DNA of 64,000 bases from Nocardioides sp. W7 (GTDB lineage: Bacteria; Actinomycetota; Actinomycetes; Propionibacteriales; Nocardioidaceae), in contig NZ_CP095078.1 of assembly GCF_022919075.1 (NCBI RefSeq), forward strand, positions 248,001 through 312,000, given 5' to 3'. Positions 15,293-23,338 of the stretch are shown piece by piece. Under the pieces are notes generated by a model. That model did no database searches, had not been told where the DNA came from, and saw nothing but the letters and a program-made list of their open reading frames with translations. The position numbers were made by a program, and so were the translations under genes. Position 1 is the stretch's first letter. Every line of letters begins with the position of its first letter.

Positions 15293-16360
15293 TCAGTCGT
15301 CGCTCGCCGCAGCCACGACCGCAGCGAGGTCCGGGCCGCTCAGCAGCCCCAGCCGCGCCAGCTCCCGCGCCATGGCGGCGGAGTCGGGGGCGAGCACGAA
15401 CGGGACCGACTCGTCCCAGATCTTCAGGACCGCCTCGACCCGTCCGTCGAAGGGGTCCAGGCGCACCTCGCGGATGCACACAGCGAGGATCCGGCCGGGG
15501 TAGCGGCGGACCGTCTCGGCGTAGATCGCCGGGTCGTGCTCGGCGGAGTCGCCGATCAGCACGAACTGCAGGTCGGGGTGGAGGGTCAGCACCTCGTGGA
15601 TCCGGTCGCGCTTGTGCCCGCCGGTCACCAGGTCGCGCAGCAGCACCGGGCCGGCCGGGAAGCCCCGGTGGGCGAGGAAGCCGAGCAGGAAGTCGTGCAG
15701 GTTCCACGGGCTGGAGGAGATGTAGAAGAACGGGTTGCGGAGGTCCGCTCCGGCCAGCGCCCGGTAGAGCTCGGGCGCACCCGCGAACGACGTCCGGGTC
15801 AGCGCCGAGCCGGTCAGGGTCTGGCGGATCATCGTCCCGGTCCGCTGCACGCCGGTCACCAGGATCGTGTCGTCGACGTCGGAGATCACCCCCAGCTCGG
15901 CTCGTCCGTCGTCGACCCGGATCCGGGCGACGGCGCTGGCCTGCTCGACCCCGCGGTACGGCGAGGCCAACGTCACCGTGCCCTCGGTCCACGGCGACTC
16001 CAGCACGGAGTCGTCCAGCTCGGCCTGGAAGTAGCCGTCCCCGTCGGTGAACGTCTCGACGGCGCCGCCACCGACCTCGATCCGCAGGTGCACGCCCGGC
16101 AGCTCGGTCGTCAGGAAGCCGGCGACGCTGCGTCGTACCGCCGCCCAGGGACTCTCGCCCACGATGGTCTCCGCGGGCTCGGCGTCGTCGAGCACCCGGC
16201 CGCGGACGATGGCGGGGCCGATGACCAACGGATGGGCGCGGCCGTGGCCGACGTACGCGACGATCCGGAAGTCGCGCGGGAGCTTGTCGCCCCAGCGGGC
16301 CCGGCGCGCGCTGTCCCAGCGCCGCTCGAGGGCGCCGAGGATCGAGCGGGCCCGGCTCAT
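15293..16360 (-). CDS. App1/DUF2183-type phosphatase domain protein
   Basis: The 355-residue protein contains the DUF2183 (App1-like, HAD-type) domain. The catalytic motif appears as LGVISDVDDTILVTGVQ, followed by FFYISSSPWNLHDFL, HKRDRIHEVL and the acidic FVLIGDSAEHDPAIYAE. Yeast App1 is a Mg-dependent phosphatidate phosphatase; bacterial members are assumed to act on phospholipids or other phosphoesters. The N-terminal half (PLVIGPAIVRGRVLDDAEP, then a Gly-rich beta region) is typical of the bacterial family. The ATG at 16360 overlaps the stop of the enoyl-CoA hydratase gene (ATGA), so translation is probably coupled. Confidence 0.88.
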   Translation of the reverse strand: MSRARSILGALERRWDSARRARWGDKLPRDFRIVAYVGHGRAHPLVIGPAIVRGRVLDDAEPAETIVGESPWAAVRRSVAGFLTTELPGVHLRIEVGGGAVETFTDGDGYFQAELDDSVLESPWTEGTVTLASPYRGVEQASAVARIRVDDGRAELGVISDVDDTILVTGVQRTGTMIRQTLTGSALTRTSFAGAPELYRALAGADLRNPFFYISSSPWNLHDFLLGFLAHRGFPAGPVLLRDLVTGGHKRDRIHEVLTLHPDLQFVLIGDSAEHDPAIYAETVRRYPGRILAVCIREVRLDPFDGRVEAVLKIWDESVPFVLAPDSAAMARELARLGLLSGPDLAAVVAAASDD

Positions 16361-17115
16361 CGGAAGGCGGGCTTCTCCTTCGAGAGGAAGGCCCGCACCC
16401 CCTCCGCGAAGTCCGGTCCGGTGTAGACGTCGCGCAGCATCGCCTCGTCGTCGCGCGGCGCGGCCTCGGCGACCCGGGCCCGGGAGAGCAGCTGCGCCTT
16501 GGTGGTCCGCAGGGTCACGCCGGAGGCGGCCCGGATCCCGTCGAGGAGTACGGCGAGCTCGGCGTCCAGGTCGTCGACGACCGCGAGCAGCGCGCCGACG
16601 GCGTACGCCCGGTCGGCGTCGACGAGCCGGGACGCGAGCAGCATCTCGCGGGTCAGCGCCTCCCCGAAGACGGCGGCGGTGCGGTAGACGATCGAGGCGG
16701 AGAGCGCGTTGCCCAGGGTGCGCGCGATCGGGTAGCCGAACCTGCTGCCCGGCGTCGCCAGCCGCAGGTCGCAGTGGGACGCGACGGCCAGCCCGCCGCC
16801 GACGCACACCCCGTCGACGGCCGCGACCGTGACCTGCGGGAGGGCGAACAGCTCCTCCAGCAGCTCGCGGATCCAGCCCTCGTAGGCGACCGCGTCGGCG
16901 TCGACGAAGTCGCTGATCTCGTTGCCCGCCGCGAACGCCTTCCCACCGGCCCCGCGCAGCACGAGGGCGCGTACGTCGGCGTCGGCGCGGAGCTCGTCGC
17001 ACAGCTCGCGCAGCTCGGCGTACATCGCCCGTGTGAAGGCGTTGCGCCGCTCCGGGCGGTTGAACGTCACCTCGACCACGCCCGGGGTCCGTCGGACCAG
17101 CAGTTCGTCGCTCAC
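16357..17115 (-). CDS. Enoyl-CoA hydratase/isomerase family protein
   Basis: About 252 residues of the crotonase superfamily: VVEVTFNRPERRNAFTRAMY, the oxyanion-hole segment GKAFAAGNEISDF, and VAAVDGVCVGGGLAVASHCDLRLA (part: VDGVCVGGGLAVASHCDLRLA). The second-half glutamates of true hydratases are not clearly seen: the position after GYPIARTLGN carries a different pattern, so isomerase or another crotonase activity is possible. The GTG at 17115 is chosen because TAGCCT lies seven bases upstream; earlier GTGs at 17133 and 17136 are alternatives. It forms an operon with the App1-like gene. Confidence 0.85.
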   Translation of the reverse strand: MSDELLVRRTPGVVEVTFNRPERRNAFTRAMYAELRELCDELRADADVRALVLRGAGGKAFAAGNEISDFVDADAVAYEGWIRELLEELFALPQVTVAAVDGVCVGGGLAVASHCDLRLATPGSRFGYPIARTLGNALSASIVYRTAAVFGEALTREMLLASRLVDADRAYAVGALLAVVDDLDAELAVLLDGIRAASGVTLRTTKAQLLSRARVAEAAPRDDEAMLRDVYTGPDFAEGVRAFLSKEKPAFR

Positions 17116-17122
17116 ACGGAGG

Positions 17123-17128
17123 AGGCTA
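17123..17128 (-). promoter_or_regulatory. Probable -10 element, leaderless enoyl-CoA hydratase gene
   Basis: TAGCCT on the minus strand, seven bases before GTG at 17115. Confidence 0.5.
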
Positions 17129-17147
17129 CCCACCACCCGGCGATCCG

Positions 17148-17324
17148 GTGGTTGAGCAACCCCCGCCCGGTGGTCGAGCAGGAGGGCGCTCTGCGCCCGA
17201 CGGTGTCGAGACCCCCGCCCGGTGGTCGAGCAGGAGGGCGCTCTGCGCCCGACGGTGTCGAGACCCCCGCCCGGTGGTCGAGCAGGAGGGCGCTCTGCGC
17301 CCGACGGTGTCGAGACCCCCGCAC
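17148..17324 (+). repeat. Palindromic repeat array, three perfect 52-bp tandem copies
   Basis: Copies beginning GGTGGTCGAGCAGGAGGG start at 17169, 17221 and 17273 and look identical, each with the central stem GGGCGC/GCGCCC and ending GTGTCGAGACCCCCGC. A partial copy precedes them at 17148. Confidence 0.9.
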
Positions 17325-17346
17325 CCGAGCGCCGACGTCCACCGAC

Positions 17347-17649
17347 TCATCCCTGCGGTCCCCGATCCCGTCCGCGTGCCAGGTCGGGCAGCTGATCGAG
17401 CCGCCCGTCGATCAGCGCAAGCCGTTTGGCGCGGCCCCACCCCTGGATCTGCTTCTCCAGCGCGAACGCGCTGTCGATCCGTTGGACCTCCACGGACCAG
17501 ACCAGGCGGACCGGCCGCCGCCGGCGAGGCCGGGTGTACGCCGCGCCGCCCTCTCCGGAGCTGTGCTCGGTGAGGCGTCGTTCGAGGTCGGTCGTGCTGC
17601 CGACGTAGAGCGACCCGTCGGCGCACTCGAGGATGTAGGTCCAGGCCAT
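17347..17649 (-). CDS. GIY-YIG nuclease family protein (YhbQ/UPF0213-like)
   Basis: The 100-residue single-domain protein shows the GIY-YIG signature MAWTYILECADGSLYVGSTTDLERRL (parts: WTYILECADGSLYVG, TTDLERRLTEH), then GGAAYTRPRRRRPVRLVWSVE and FALEKQIQGWGRAKRLALIDG. Related small proteins such as E. coli YhbQ act on DNA in vitro; the role in vivo is unclear. The gene lies between forward repeat copies at 17148-17324 and a reverse copy at 17756-17804. ATG 17649 gives the usual family length; open frame further upstream is not conserved-looking. Confidence 0.85.
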   Translation of the reverse strand: MAWTYILECADGSLYVGSTTDLERRLTEHSSGEGGAAYTRPRRRRPVRLVWSVEVQRIDSAFALEKQIQGWGRAKRLALIDGRLDQLPDLARGRDRGPQG

Positions 17650-17755
17650 GGAGGTGGCGTGCCCTCGTCGAGGCGGTGCTGAAACTCCGGGGTCGGGTGG
17701 TTGTGGAGGAGGTCGGTCGCCGCGCTTCGGGTCGAGGTCGCTTGTCGGGTGCGGG

Positions 17756-17804
17756 GGGTCTCGACAACGTCGGCGCTGGCGCGCCTCCTGCTCGACCACC
17801 GGTG
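17756..17804 (-). repeat. Palindromic repeat, reverse copy next to cydB stop
   Basis: It reads GGTCTCGACAACGTC, has the stem GGCGC/GCGCC and ends CTGCTCGACCACC, two bases from the cydB stop codon. It may serve as a terminator structure. Confidence 0.75.
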
Positions 17805-17805
17805 G

Positions 17806-18813
17806 TCAGTGGTGGGGGCGGGTCCAGGCCTCGGTCTGGGTGAGTCGGTAGAGGTAGGCGAGGGAGGGGACGACCAGGACGGCGGCGATGCCGACGGCGA
17901 CGAGGAGCGCGGCGAGGGTGGCGTCGGCGCCGGCGGCGTCCTCGATGGTGACCTGGTCGACGAGCAGCCAGGGGTACTGGCCGACGCCCCAGCCGGCGAC
18001 CACCGCTGCGACGGCGACGAGGGCGGTGAGCCGGGCGACGGCGTACCGCCGTCGGACCAGCAGGACGAGGGTGCCGACGCCGGCGACGGAGGACAGCACG
18101 ATGAGCGGGGCCGCCTGGGTCTCCAGGCCGTCGGCGAGCGTCGGGGCGTCGCGCTCCAGGGGCACCAGGGCACCGAGCACGACCGCGCCGGTGGCCAGGC
18201 CGACGAGCAGGGTCCGCACCCGGAGCTGCTCGGCGAGCCGCGTCGACCCGCCTCGTGCGGCGTCGGCGGTCAGGAAGCAGCCGGCGAGGAAGGCGCAGGT
18301 GCCGACGGCGATCACGCCGCCGAAGAGCGAGGTGGGGTTGACCCAGGACCCGATCAGCTCCCCCCGGCCGGACGCCGGGACCCGCCCGGAGGCGATCGCG
18401 CCAGCGATCGTGCCGAAGAAGAACGGCGTGACGACCGACGACAGGGCGAAGACGGCGCCGAAGAACCGGGCCTGCGTCAGCGTGGCGGCGTACTTGCGGA
18501 ACGCGAAGCTCGAGCCGCGCAGCACGATGCCGAGCAGCGCGAACAGCATCGGCAGGATCAGCGTCGACATGGTCGAGGCGAACGACTCGGGAAACGCGGT
18601 CCACCAGGTGACGAGCACGTAGATCAGCCAGACGTGGTTGGCCTCCCAGACCGGTCCGATGCTGTGGTCGACCAGCGTCCGGAGCTCGGCACCGCGGGAC
18701 GGCCCGCCGGCGGTCAGGTCGTAGAAGCCGGACCCGAAATCGGCGCCGCCGAAGAGGGCATAGGCGAGTACGCCGGCGAACAGCGCGGCGGCGACCGCGA
18801 TCTCCAGGGTCAT
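17806..18813 (-). CDS. cydB: Cytochrome bd ubiquinol oxidase subunit II
   Basis: The 335-residue membrane protein matches CydB: FAGVLAYALFGGADFGSGFYDL at the N-terminus (part: FGGADFGSGFYDL), IGPVWEANHVWLIYVLVTWWTAFP (part: GPVWEANHVWLIYVLV), FGTIAGAIASGRVP, and about eight hydrophobic segments. With CydA it forms the high-affinity quinol oxidase that reduces oxygen to water without proton pumping. Its start overlaps the cydA stop by four bases (ATGA). No cydDC heme/thiol exporter genes follow in the window. A palindromic repeat lies directly after the stop. Confidence 0.95.
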   Translation of the reverse strand: MTLEIAVAAALFAGVLAYALFGGADFGSGFYDLTAGGPSRGAELRTLVDHSIGPVWEANHVWLIYVLVTWWTAFPESFASTMSTLILPMLFALLGIVLRGSSFAFRKYAATLTQARFFGAVFALSSVVTPFFFGTIAGAIASGRVPASGRGELIGSWVNPTSLFGGVIAVGTCAFLAGCFLTADAARGGSTRLAEQLRVRTLLVGLATGAVVLGALVPLERDAPTLADGLETQAAPLIVLSSVAGVGTLVLLVRRRYAVARLTALVAVAAVVAGWGVGQYPWLLVDQVTIEDAAGADATLAALLVAVGIAAVLVVPSLAYLYRLTQTEAWTRPHH

Positions 18814-20207
18814 CGGTCGGTCTCCTGCAGCTGCGGGCCGTAGGGGCTCGGGAGGTCCTCCTCACCGGCCCGCCAGCGCCGCGCCATCGAGCGGAGTACG
18901 ACGATCGCGCCGATCGTCATCGCGGTGTAGACGACGAACGTCGCGCCGTAGAGCCACCAGAGGCCGGAGTTCTCACCCGCGGCCTCGGGGGTGCGCATGA
19001 ACCCGTAGACGATCCACGGCTGCCGGCCCACCTCGGTGGCGATCCAGCCGGCCTCCATCGCCACGATCGCCAGCACGCCCGAGACGGCGACGAACCGGAG
19101 GTACCAGCGACCGGCGAGCAGGTCGTGCCCGCGCCAGCGGGCGAACCAGAAGAGCAGCACGGCCACCATCAGCAGGGTGCCGATCCCGACCATCGACTGG
19201 AAGGCGAGGTGGGTGATGTTGATCGGCGGGTGGTCGGCGGCCGGGATGGTGTCGAGCCCCTGGACGGGCTCGGTGAAGGAGTTGCGGGCGATCAGCGAGC
19301 CCAGCCGCGGGATGTCGATGGCCCATCGGACCTCGCCGTCGACGAGCAGCCCGCCGAGCCGCAGCGGCGACGGTCCGTCGTCGGTCTCCATCGCCAGCTC
19401 GAACGCCGCGAGCTTGGCCGGCTGGGTCACGGCGAGCCGACCACCCAGCAGGTGGCCGACGAACGGCTGCAGCACCGCGGAGACGCTCGCGAACGCGAAG
19501 GCCACGGTGAAGCCGAGCCGGTGCCGGCGGTCGCGCCGGCCGCGGAGCATGCCGACGGCGTACACCGCGGCGATCGAGAAGCCGGCGACCATGTAGGCCG
19601 CGACCCACATGTGCAGGAACTGCCAGAACGCGTCCGGGTTGAGGAGCACCGCCCAGGGGCGGATGTTCGTCACCTCGCCGTCGACGACGTCGAAGCCGAC
19701 GGGTGCGTTCATCCAGGCGTTGACGGCGATCACGCAGAAGGTGCCGATGACGCCCGTGACGGCCATCGGCAGCACCATCAGCAGGTGCTGCTTCGGGGGC
19801 ATCCGGCCCCAGCCGTAGAGGTAGATGCCGAGGAAGATCGCCTCGAGGAAGAACGCCAGTCCCTCGAACGCGAACGGCAGTCCCAGCACGTCGCCGTACG
19901 TGCCCATCAGGCCGGGCCAGAGCAGGCCCATCTCGAAGCTGAGCACCGTGCCCGAGACCGCACCGATCGCGAACAGCACGGCGGAGACCTTGGCCCATCG
20001 GCGAGCCAGGACCAGCGCGTCGGGATCGTTCCGGCGGATGCCGATGAGGTGCATCGTGAAGATGATCGCCGGGAAGGCCACCCCGAAGCAGGCCAGGATG
20101 ATGTGCCACCCCAGGGACAGTGCCATCTGCTGTCGCGCCGGCATCAGACCGGCCGGATCGGCGAGGTCGGACGCGAGGATGGAGGTCAGGAGGTCTGGCG
20201 TGCCCAC
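18810..20207 (-). CDS. cydA: Cytochrome bd ubiquinol oxidase subunit I
   Basis: This 465-residue subunit carries the hemes of cytochrome bd. Seen are the N-terminal QQMALSLGWHIILACFGVAFP with the heme-ligand histidine, LPFAFEGLAFFLEAIFLGIY, DAFWQFLHMWVAAYMVAGF (second His ligand region), and the C-terminal GRQPWIVYGFMRTPEA. The quinol-binding loop between membrane segments is short, as in many actinobacterial forms. Start GTG 20207 is preceded by TACGGT at seven bases, so the operon transcript is probably leaderless. It leads the cydAB operon. Confidence 0.95.
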   Translation of the reverse strand: MGTPDLLTSILASDLADPAGLMPARQQMALSLGWHIILACFGVAFPAIIFTMHLIGIRRNDPDALVLARRWAKVSAVLFAIGAVSGTVLSFEMGLLWPGLMGTYGDVLGLPFAFEGLAFFLEAIFLGIYLYGWGRMPPKQHLLMVLPMAVTGVIGTFCVIAVNAWMNAPVGFDVVDGEVTNIRPWAVLLNPDAFWQFLHMWVAAYMVAGFSIAAVYAVGMLRGRRDRRHRLGFTVAFAFASVSAVLQPFVGHLLGGRLAVTQPAKLAAFELAMETDDGPSPLRLGGLLVDGEVRWAIDIPRLGSLIARNSFTEPVQGLDTIPAADHPPINITHLAFQSMVGIGTLLMVAVLLFWFARWRGHDLLAGRWYLRFVAVSGVLAIVAMEAGWIATEVGRQPWIVYGFMRTPEAAGENSGLWWLYGATFVVYTAMTIGAIVVLRSMARRWRAGEEDLPSPYGPQLQETDR

Positions 20208-20214
20208 CTTGACG

Positions 20215-20220
20215 ACCGTA
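20215..20220 (-). promoter_or_regulatory. Probable -10 element, leaderless cydAB
   Basis: TACGGT on the minus strand, seven bases before GTG 20207. Confidence 0.5.
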
Positions 20221-20259
20221 CGCCGGGAACCAGGGGTTCCGGCGAGTTTGTGAATTCTT

Positions 20260-20940
20260 TCACGAAGTCTGCCAGCGGCCGAGCAGCGTCCCGTCCGCCT
20301 CGAGGAGGCTGGTCAGCACGAGGGGTACGTCGACCGGCGGGCCCACGGTGATCCCCGGATGCTCGCCGCCGACCAGTCGCGGCACGATCGTCGCGCAGAG
20401 CTCGTCGACGACGCCCTGGTCGAGCAGGTCGCGGAGCAGGTGCGGGCCACCCTCGGCGAGCAGGCTCGACCAGCCGCGCGCGACCAGTCGGCCGCGCAGG
20501 AGACGCAGGTCGACGCGGTGCTGGCCGCAGACGAGGACGTGCTCGTCACCGAGCAGCTCGCGTGCCGCGGCGATCCCCTCGGAGCTCGCGCAGGTCGCGA
20601 GCAGCACCCGGCCGGGCGCGGCACCACGCAGCAGCGGGGGCACCTCCGCCCGCCGGCTCACCACCACGATCGGTACGTCGGCCGGCCCGTACTCCTCCGC
20701 ACGCGCTGTCCCCGCGCCCACCACGATCGCGTCGGCCAGCCGGCGCAGGGTGTCGTAGACCAGCCGGTCGGCCGGGTTGCCGATCGACCCGCTGCGACCG
20801 TCCGAGCCGGTCGCGGCGCCGTCCAGGGTGCTGATCATGTTGGCCCGCAGCCACGGCGTCCGCGGGACGGCGTACACCTCGTCGAGGTCGGGCGCCGGTC
20901 CCCGTTGGTCGAGCCCGTCGAGACCCATCAGAACTCGCAT
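20260..20940 (-). CDS. RibD C-terminal-like pyrimidine reductase family protein
   Basis: The 226-residue protein has the dihydrofolate-reductase-like fold of the RibD reductase domain: WLRANMISTLDGAATGSDGRS, RLADAIVVGAGTARAEEYGP, a GWSSLLAEGGPHLLRDLLDQG segment (LAEGGPHLL) and VDELCATIVPRLVGG. Stand-alone proteins of this kind reduce pyrimidine intermediates in riboflavin or related pathways, using NADPH; the deaminase half of RibD is absent. ATG 20940 gives a start that overlaps the upstream gene by 13 bases, so it is the last gene of the gpgS-folP2 operon. Confidence 0.85.
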   Translation of the reverse strand: MRVLMGLDGLDQRGPAPDLDEVYAVPRTPWLRANMISTLDGAATGSDGRSGSIGNPADRLVYDTLRRLADAIVVGAGTARAEEYGPADVPIVVVSRRAEVPPLLRGAAPGRVLLATCASSEGIAAARELLGDEHVLVCGQHRVDLRLLRGRLVARGWSSLLAEGGPHLLRDLLDQGVVDELCATIVPRLVGGEHPGITVGPPVDVPLVLTSLLEADGTLLGRWQTS

Positions 20941-21542
20941 GTCCACCTCATCACCCAGTACTGCACCCCGAACGGGTCGTCGTCGTAGTCCACCTGCGCC
21001 TCGGTCCCGGGCGGGAGCAGCCGGAACAGCTCGCGGATCCCGTCGAGTGACGCCAGAAGGCCCCTGCCGAGCGCGAAATGGGGCCAATCGGTGTCACTCG
21101 ACACCAGGGCCGCCCGCAGCGAGTCGTCGAAGTCGAAGGAGCGCTCGTCCAGGTGGCCGGGCGCCTTCTCGGACCGGCACGCCGACCCGTTCCCGACGAC
21201 GAGGTAGCTCCCCGGTGGTCGAGCCGGTGGTTGAGCAGCGAGGCCCCCCAGGGCCGAGCGTGTCGAGACCCCCGCAGCCGACAGCAGGGCCTCACCCACC
21301 CGAATTCCCTGCGGATCACCCAGTACGACGACCTCCGGCCCCAGCCACGTGACCGCGTCCAGGCACGCCAGCCGCAGGTCGAGCACCGGGTCGGAGAGGC
21401 CGGCGTACTCCGGCAGCAGCGCGAGCGCCCCGGGAACGAGCACGACTCTCGGTGATCGAGTAGCCCCCGAGGAACGAGCGGGCGTCGCCGGGTTCGGTGA
21501 TCGAGTAGCCCGCGAGGAACGAGCGGGCGTATCGAGATTCAC
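20928..21542 (-). CDS. Hypothetical protein, class III extradiol dioxygenase-like, interrupted by repeat-derived segments
   Basis: The recognisable parts are VVLVPGALALLPEYAGLSDP, DLRLACLDAVTWLGPEVVVLG, YLVVGNGSACRSEKAPGHL and FDDSLRAALVS, which fit small actinobacterial proteins related to class III extradiol dioxygenases; activity is doubtful because metal-binding histidines are not evident. Two stretches come from palindromic repeats: the first ~33 residues (21449-21540) and a central segment, GVSTRSALGGLAAQ and onward (21214-21276). The first GTG at 21542 overlaps the folP2 stop; GTG 21443, just after the repeat, would give a cleaner protein. The repeat may have inserted between two overlapping genes. 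Confidence 0.6.
   Translation of the reverse strand: MNLDTPARSSRATRSPNPATPARSSGATRSPRVVLVPGALALLPEYAGLSDPVLDLRLACLDAVTWLGPEVVVLGDPQGIRVGEALLSAAGVSTRSALGGLAAQPPARPPGSYLVVGNGSACRSEKAPGHLDERSFDFDDSLRAALVSSDTDWPHFALGRGLLASLDGIRELFRLLPPGTEAQVDYDDDPFGVQYWVMRWTCEF
21214..21276 (+). repeat. Palindromic repeat inside the dioxygenase-like gene
   Basis: It reads GGTGGTCGAGCC, then GGTGGTTGAGCAGCG, and ends GTGTCGAGACCCCCGCAG. It is translated in frame on the minus strand as a Ser/Ala/Pro-rich segment. Confidence 0.8.
21449..21540 (+). repeat. Two palindromic repeats at the folP2/dioxygenase-like junction
   Basis: Two copies with GGTGATCGAGTAGCCC and GAGGAACGAGCGGGCGT, the second ending GTATCGAGATT directly at the folP2 stop codon. 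Confidence 0.8.
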
Positions 21543-22402
21543 TGCAGCCCCCTGATCGCGCGCGCGGGCAGGCGCCGCCCGGCGATGGTGTTGACCATGT
21601 CGACGACCTGCCGGGTCTCGACGACCTCGTGGACCCGGTAGATCCGGGCGCCGGCGAGCGCGCAGACGGCCGTTGCGGCGAGGGTGCCGGTGAGCCGCTC
21701 CCCGACCGGCAGGTCGAGCGACTCCCCGACGAAGTCCTTGTTGGACAGCGAGACCAGCACCGGCCAGCCGGTCTCGACCAGCTCACCGAGCCGGCGGGTG
21801 AGCTCGAGGGAGTGGAAGGTGTTCTTGCCGAAGTCGTGGGCCGGGTCGATGACGACCGAGCGCGAGTCGACGCCGGCGGCGACGGCCCGGTAGGCGTAGC
21901 CGACGGTGTCCGCAATGGCCGAGCGCACGACGTCGTCGTACTCCACCCGGTAGGGGCGGGTCCGCGGCGTCGCACCGCCGGTGTGGGTGCAGATGATGGC
22001 GGCGTCGTACTCCGCCGCGACGTCGACGAGGCCCGAGTCGGCCCCGCCCCAGGCGTCGTTGAGCACGTCGGCGCCGGCCTCGCAGACCGCCCGTCCGACC
22101 GAGGCGCGCCAGGTGTCGACCGAGATCACCAGCGAGGGGTACGACGCCCGGACCCGCGCGACGAAGTCGACGACCCGGCGCTTCTCCTCGTCCTCGGAGA
22201 TGCTCTCCCCCGGTGCGGCCTTGATGCCGCCGATGTCGACGATCTCGGCCCCCTCGTCGACGACCTGCGCGACCCGGTCGAGGGCCTTGTCCTCGGCCCA
22301 GGTGGCGCCCTTGTCGTAGAACGAGTCGGGGGTGCGGTTGACGATCGCCATCATCAGCGTCGCGTCGTCGGGGAACCGGTGGCGACCCAGCTTGAGCGTC
22401 AT
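21539..22402 (-). CDS. folP2: Dihydropteroate synthase-like protein FolP2
   Basis: The 287-residue TIM-barrel protein belongs to the dihydropteroate synthase family (MAIVNRTPDSFYDKG, EIVDIGGIKAAPGE, VISVDTWRASVGRAVCEAGAD, VIDPAHDFGKNT, PVLVSLSNKDFVGE). The NRTPDSFYDKG form and the position directly after gpgS identify it as the FolP2 paralogue. Mycobacterial FolP2 is reported to lack measurable dihydropteroate synthase activity, so a folate role should not be assumed. Its ATG overlaps the gpgS stop by four bases. Confidence 0.9.
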   Translation of the reverse strand: MTLKLGRHRFPDDATLMMAIVNRTPDSFYDKGATWAEDKALDRVAQVVDEGAEIVDIGGIKAAPGESISEDEEKRRVVDFVARVRASYPSLVISVDTWRASVGRAVCEAGADVLNDAWGGADSGLVDVAAEYDAAIICTHTGGATPRTRPYRVEYDDVVRSAIADTVGYAYRAVAAGVDSRSVVIDPAHDFGKNTFHSLELTRRLGELVETGWPVLVSLSNKDFVGESLDLPVGERLTGTLAATAVCALAGARIYRVHEVVETRQVVDMVNTIAGRRLPARAIRGLQ

Positions 22403-23304
22403 ACGCCCACCGCAGCCGGTCGCTCGATCACGGGTACGGCGTGCTGCCGCGGCTCGACTCCCGGCCCGAACTGGGTCAGCGGGATCTCGTCGGCGTGGTG
22501 GCTGTGCGTGGACCGGGCCCAGCTCGCGGTGAGGATCTGGGTCGCCATCGCGCCGAGGTCGCGCAGCGCCTGGTGCCGGTGCGCGCGGCGACCGAGGTCG
22601 ACCTGGGCGATCGCGTCCAGCCCGTGCGCGCGCCAGGTGTCGATGAGGGCGGCGAGCTCGACGGCGTACCCGGTGGGGACCGACAGCGACGAGAACAGCG
22701 AACGGCGTACGGCCCACTCGCCGGCGAGCGGCTGCACCAGCCCGGCCAGCGGCGGGAAGAGCAGCGCGATCAGCGGCCGGGCGACCAGCTCGGTGACCCG
22801 CCCGCCCTCGAAAGCAGTGTCCCCCTCGAGCTCGTCGCGACCCGGCCGCTCGTAGAACCCCTTCACCAGCTCGACCTCGGGGCGGGTCAGCAGCGGGCCG
22901 AGCAGCCCGGGCACGAAGTGGGTGTCCCAGTCGAGCAGGTCGGCGTCCATGAAGACCAGGACGTCGCCGCTGGTGACGAAGAGCGACTTCCACATCGCCT
23001 CGCCCTTGCCGGGCACCGATCCGAGGTCGGGGCGGATCTCGGCGGAGCGGTGCACGACCGCGCCCGCGTCGGTGGCGACGTCGTAGGTGTCGTCGGTCGA
23101 GTCGGAGTCGATGACCACGATCTCGTCGACCAGCGCGACGGTCTCGACCAGCGCTTCGCGGACCCGGGTGACCACGTCGCCGACGGTGGCGGCCTCGTTG
23201 CGGGCCGGCACCACCAGGCTCACCCGCTGCTCACCCTTGGCGGCGAGCAGGTCGTCGAGCGCCCACTCGTCCCAGCGATGGGTGTTGCTCTCGAACCAGG
23301 TCAC
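22399..23304 (-). CDS. gpgS: Glucosyl-3-phosphoglycerate synthase
   Basis: The 301-residue GT-A glycosyltransferase matches GpgS: VSLVVPARNEAATVGDVV, IVVIDSDSTDDTYDVA, the UDP/metal motif VFMDADLLDWDTHFVPGLLG (part: FMDADLLDWD), and SVPTGYAVELAALIDTW. GpgS transfers glucose from an NDP-glucose to 3-phosphoglycerate, the first step of methylglucose lipopolysaccharide or glucosylglycerate formation. The C-terminal tail beyond ADEIPLTQFGPG is less conserved. GTG 23304 with TAGGGT six bases upstream indicates a leaderless operon head. The order gpgS-folP2 is the same as in Mycobacterium tuberculosis apart from orientation. Confidence 0.93.
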   Translation of the reverse strand: MTWFESNTHRWDEWALDDLLAAKGEQRVSLVVPARNEAATVGDVVTRVREALVETVALVDEIVVIDSDSTDDTYDVATDAGAVVHRSAEIRPDLGSVPGKGEAMWKSLFVTSGDVLVFMDADLLDWDTHFVPGLLGPLLTRPEVELVKGFYERPGRDELEGDTAFEGGRVTELVARPLIALLFPPLAGLVQPLAGEWAVRRSLFSSLSVPTGYAVELAALIDTWRAHGLDAIAQVDLGRRAHRHQALRDLGAMATQILTASWARSTHSHHADEIPLTQFGPGVEPRQHAVPVIERPAAVGV

Positions 23305-23310
23305 GTCGCG

Positions 23311-23316
23311 ACCCTA
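23311..23316 (-). promoter_or_regulatory. Probable -10 element, leaderless gpgS operon
   Basis: TAGGGT on the minus strand, six bases before GTG 23304. Confidence 0.5.
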
Positions 23317-23338
23317 GCGGCGGTGATTGAATGCCCGG

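Noticed and set aside
21539..22402. Calling this gene the folate-pathway dihydropteroate synthase FolP1
   Set aside because: The NRTPDSFYDKG motif and the gpgS neighbour identify FolP2, and no other folate genes are adjacent.
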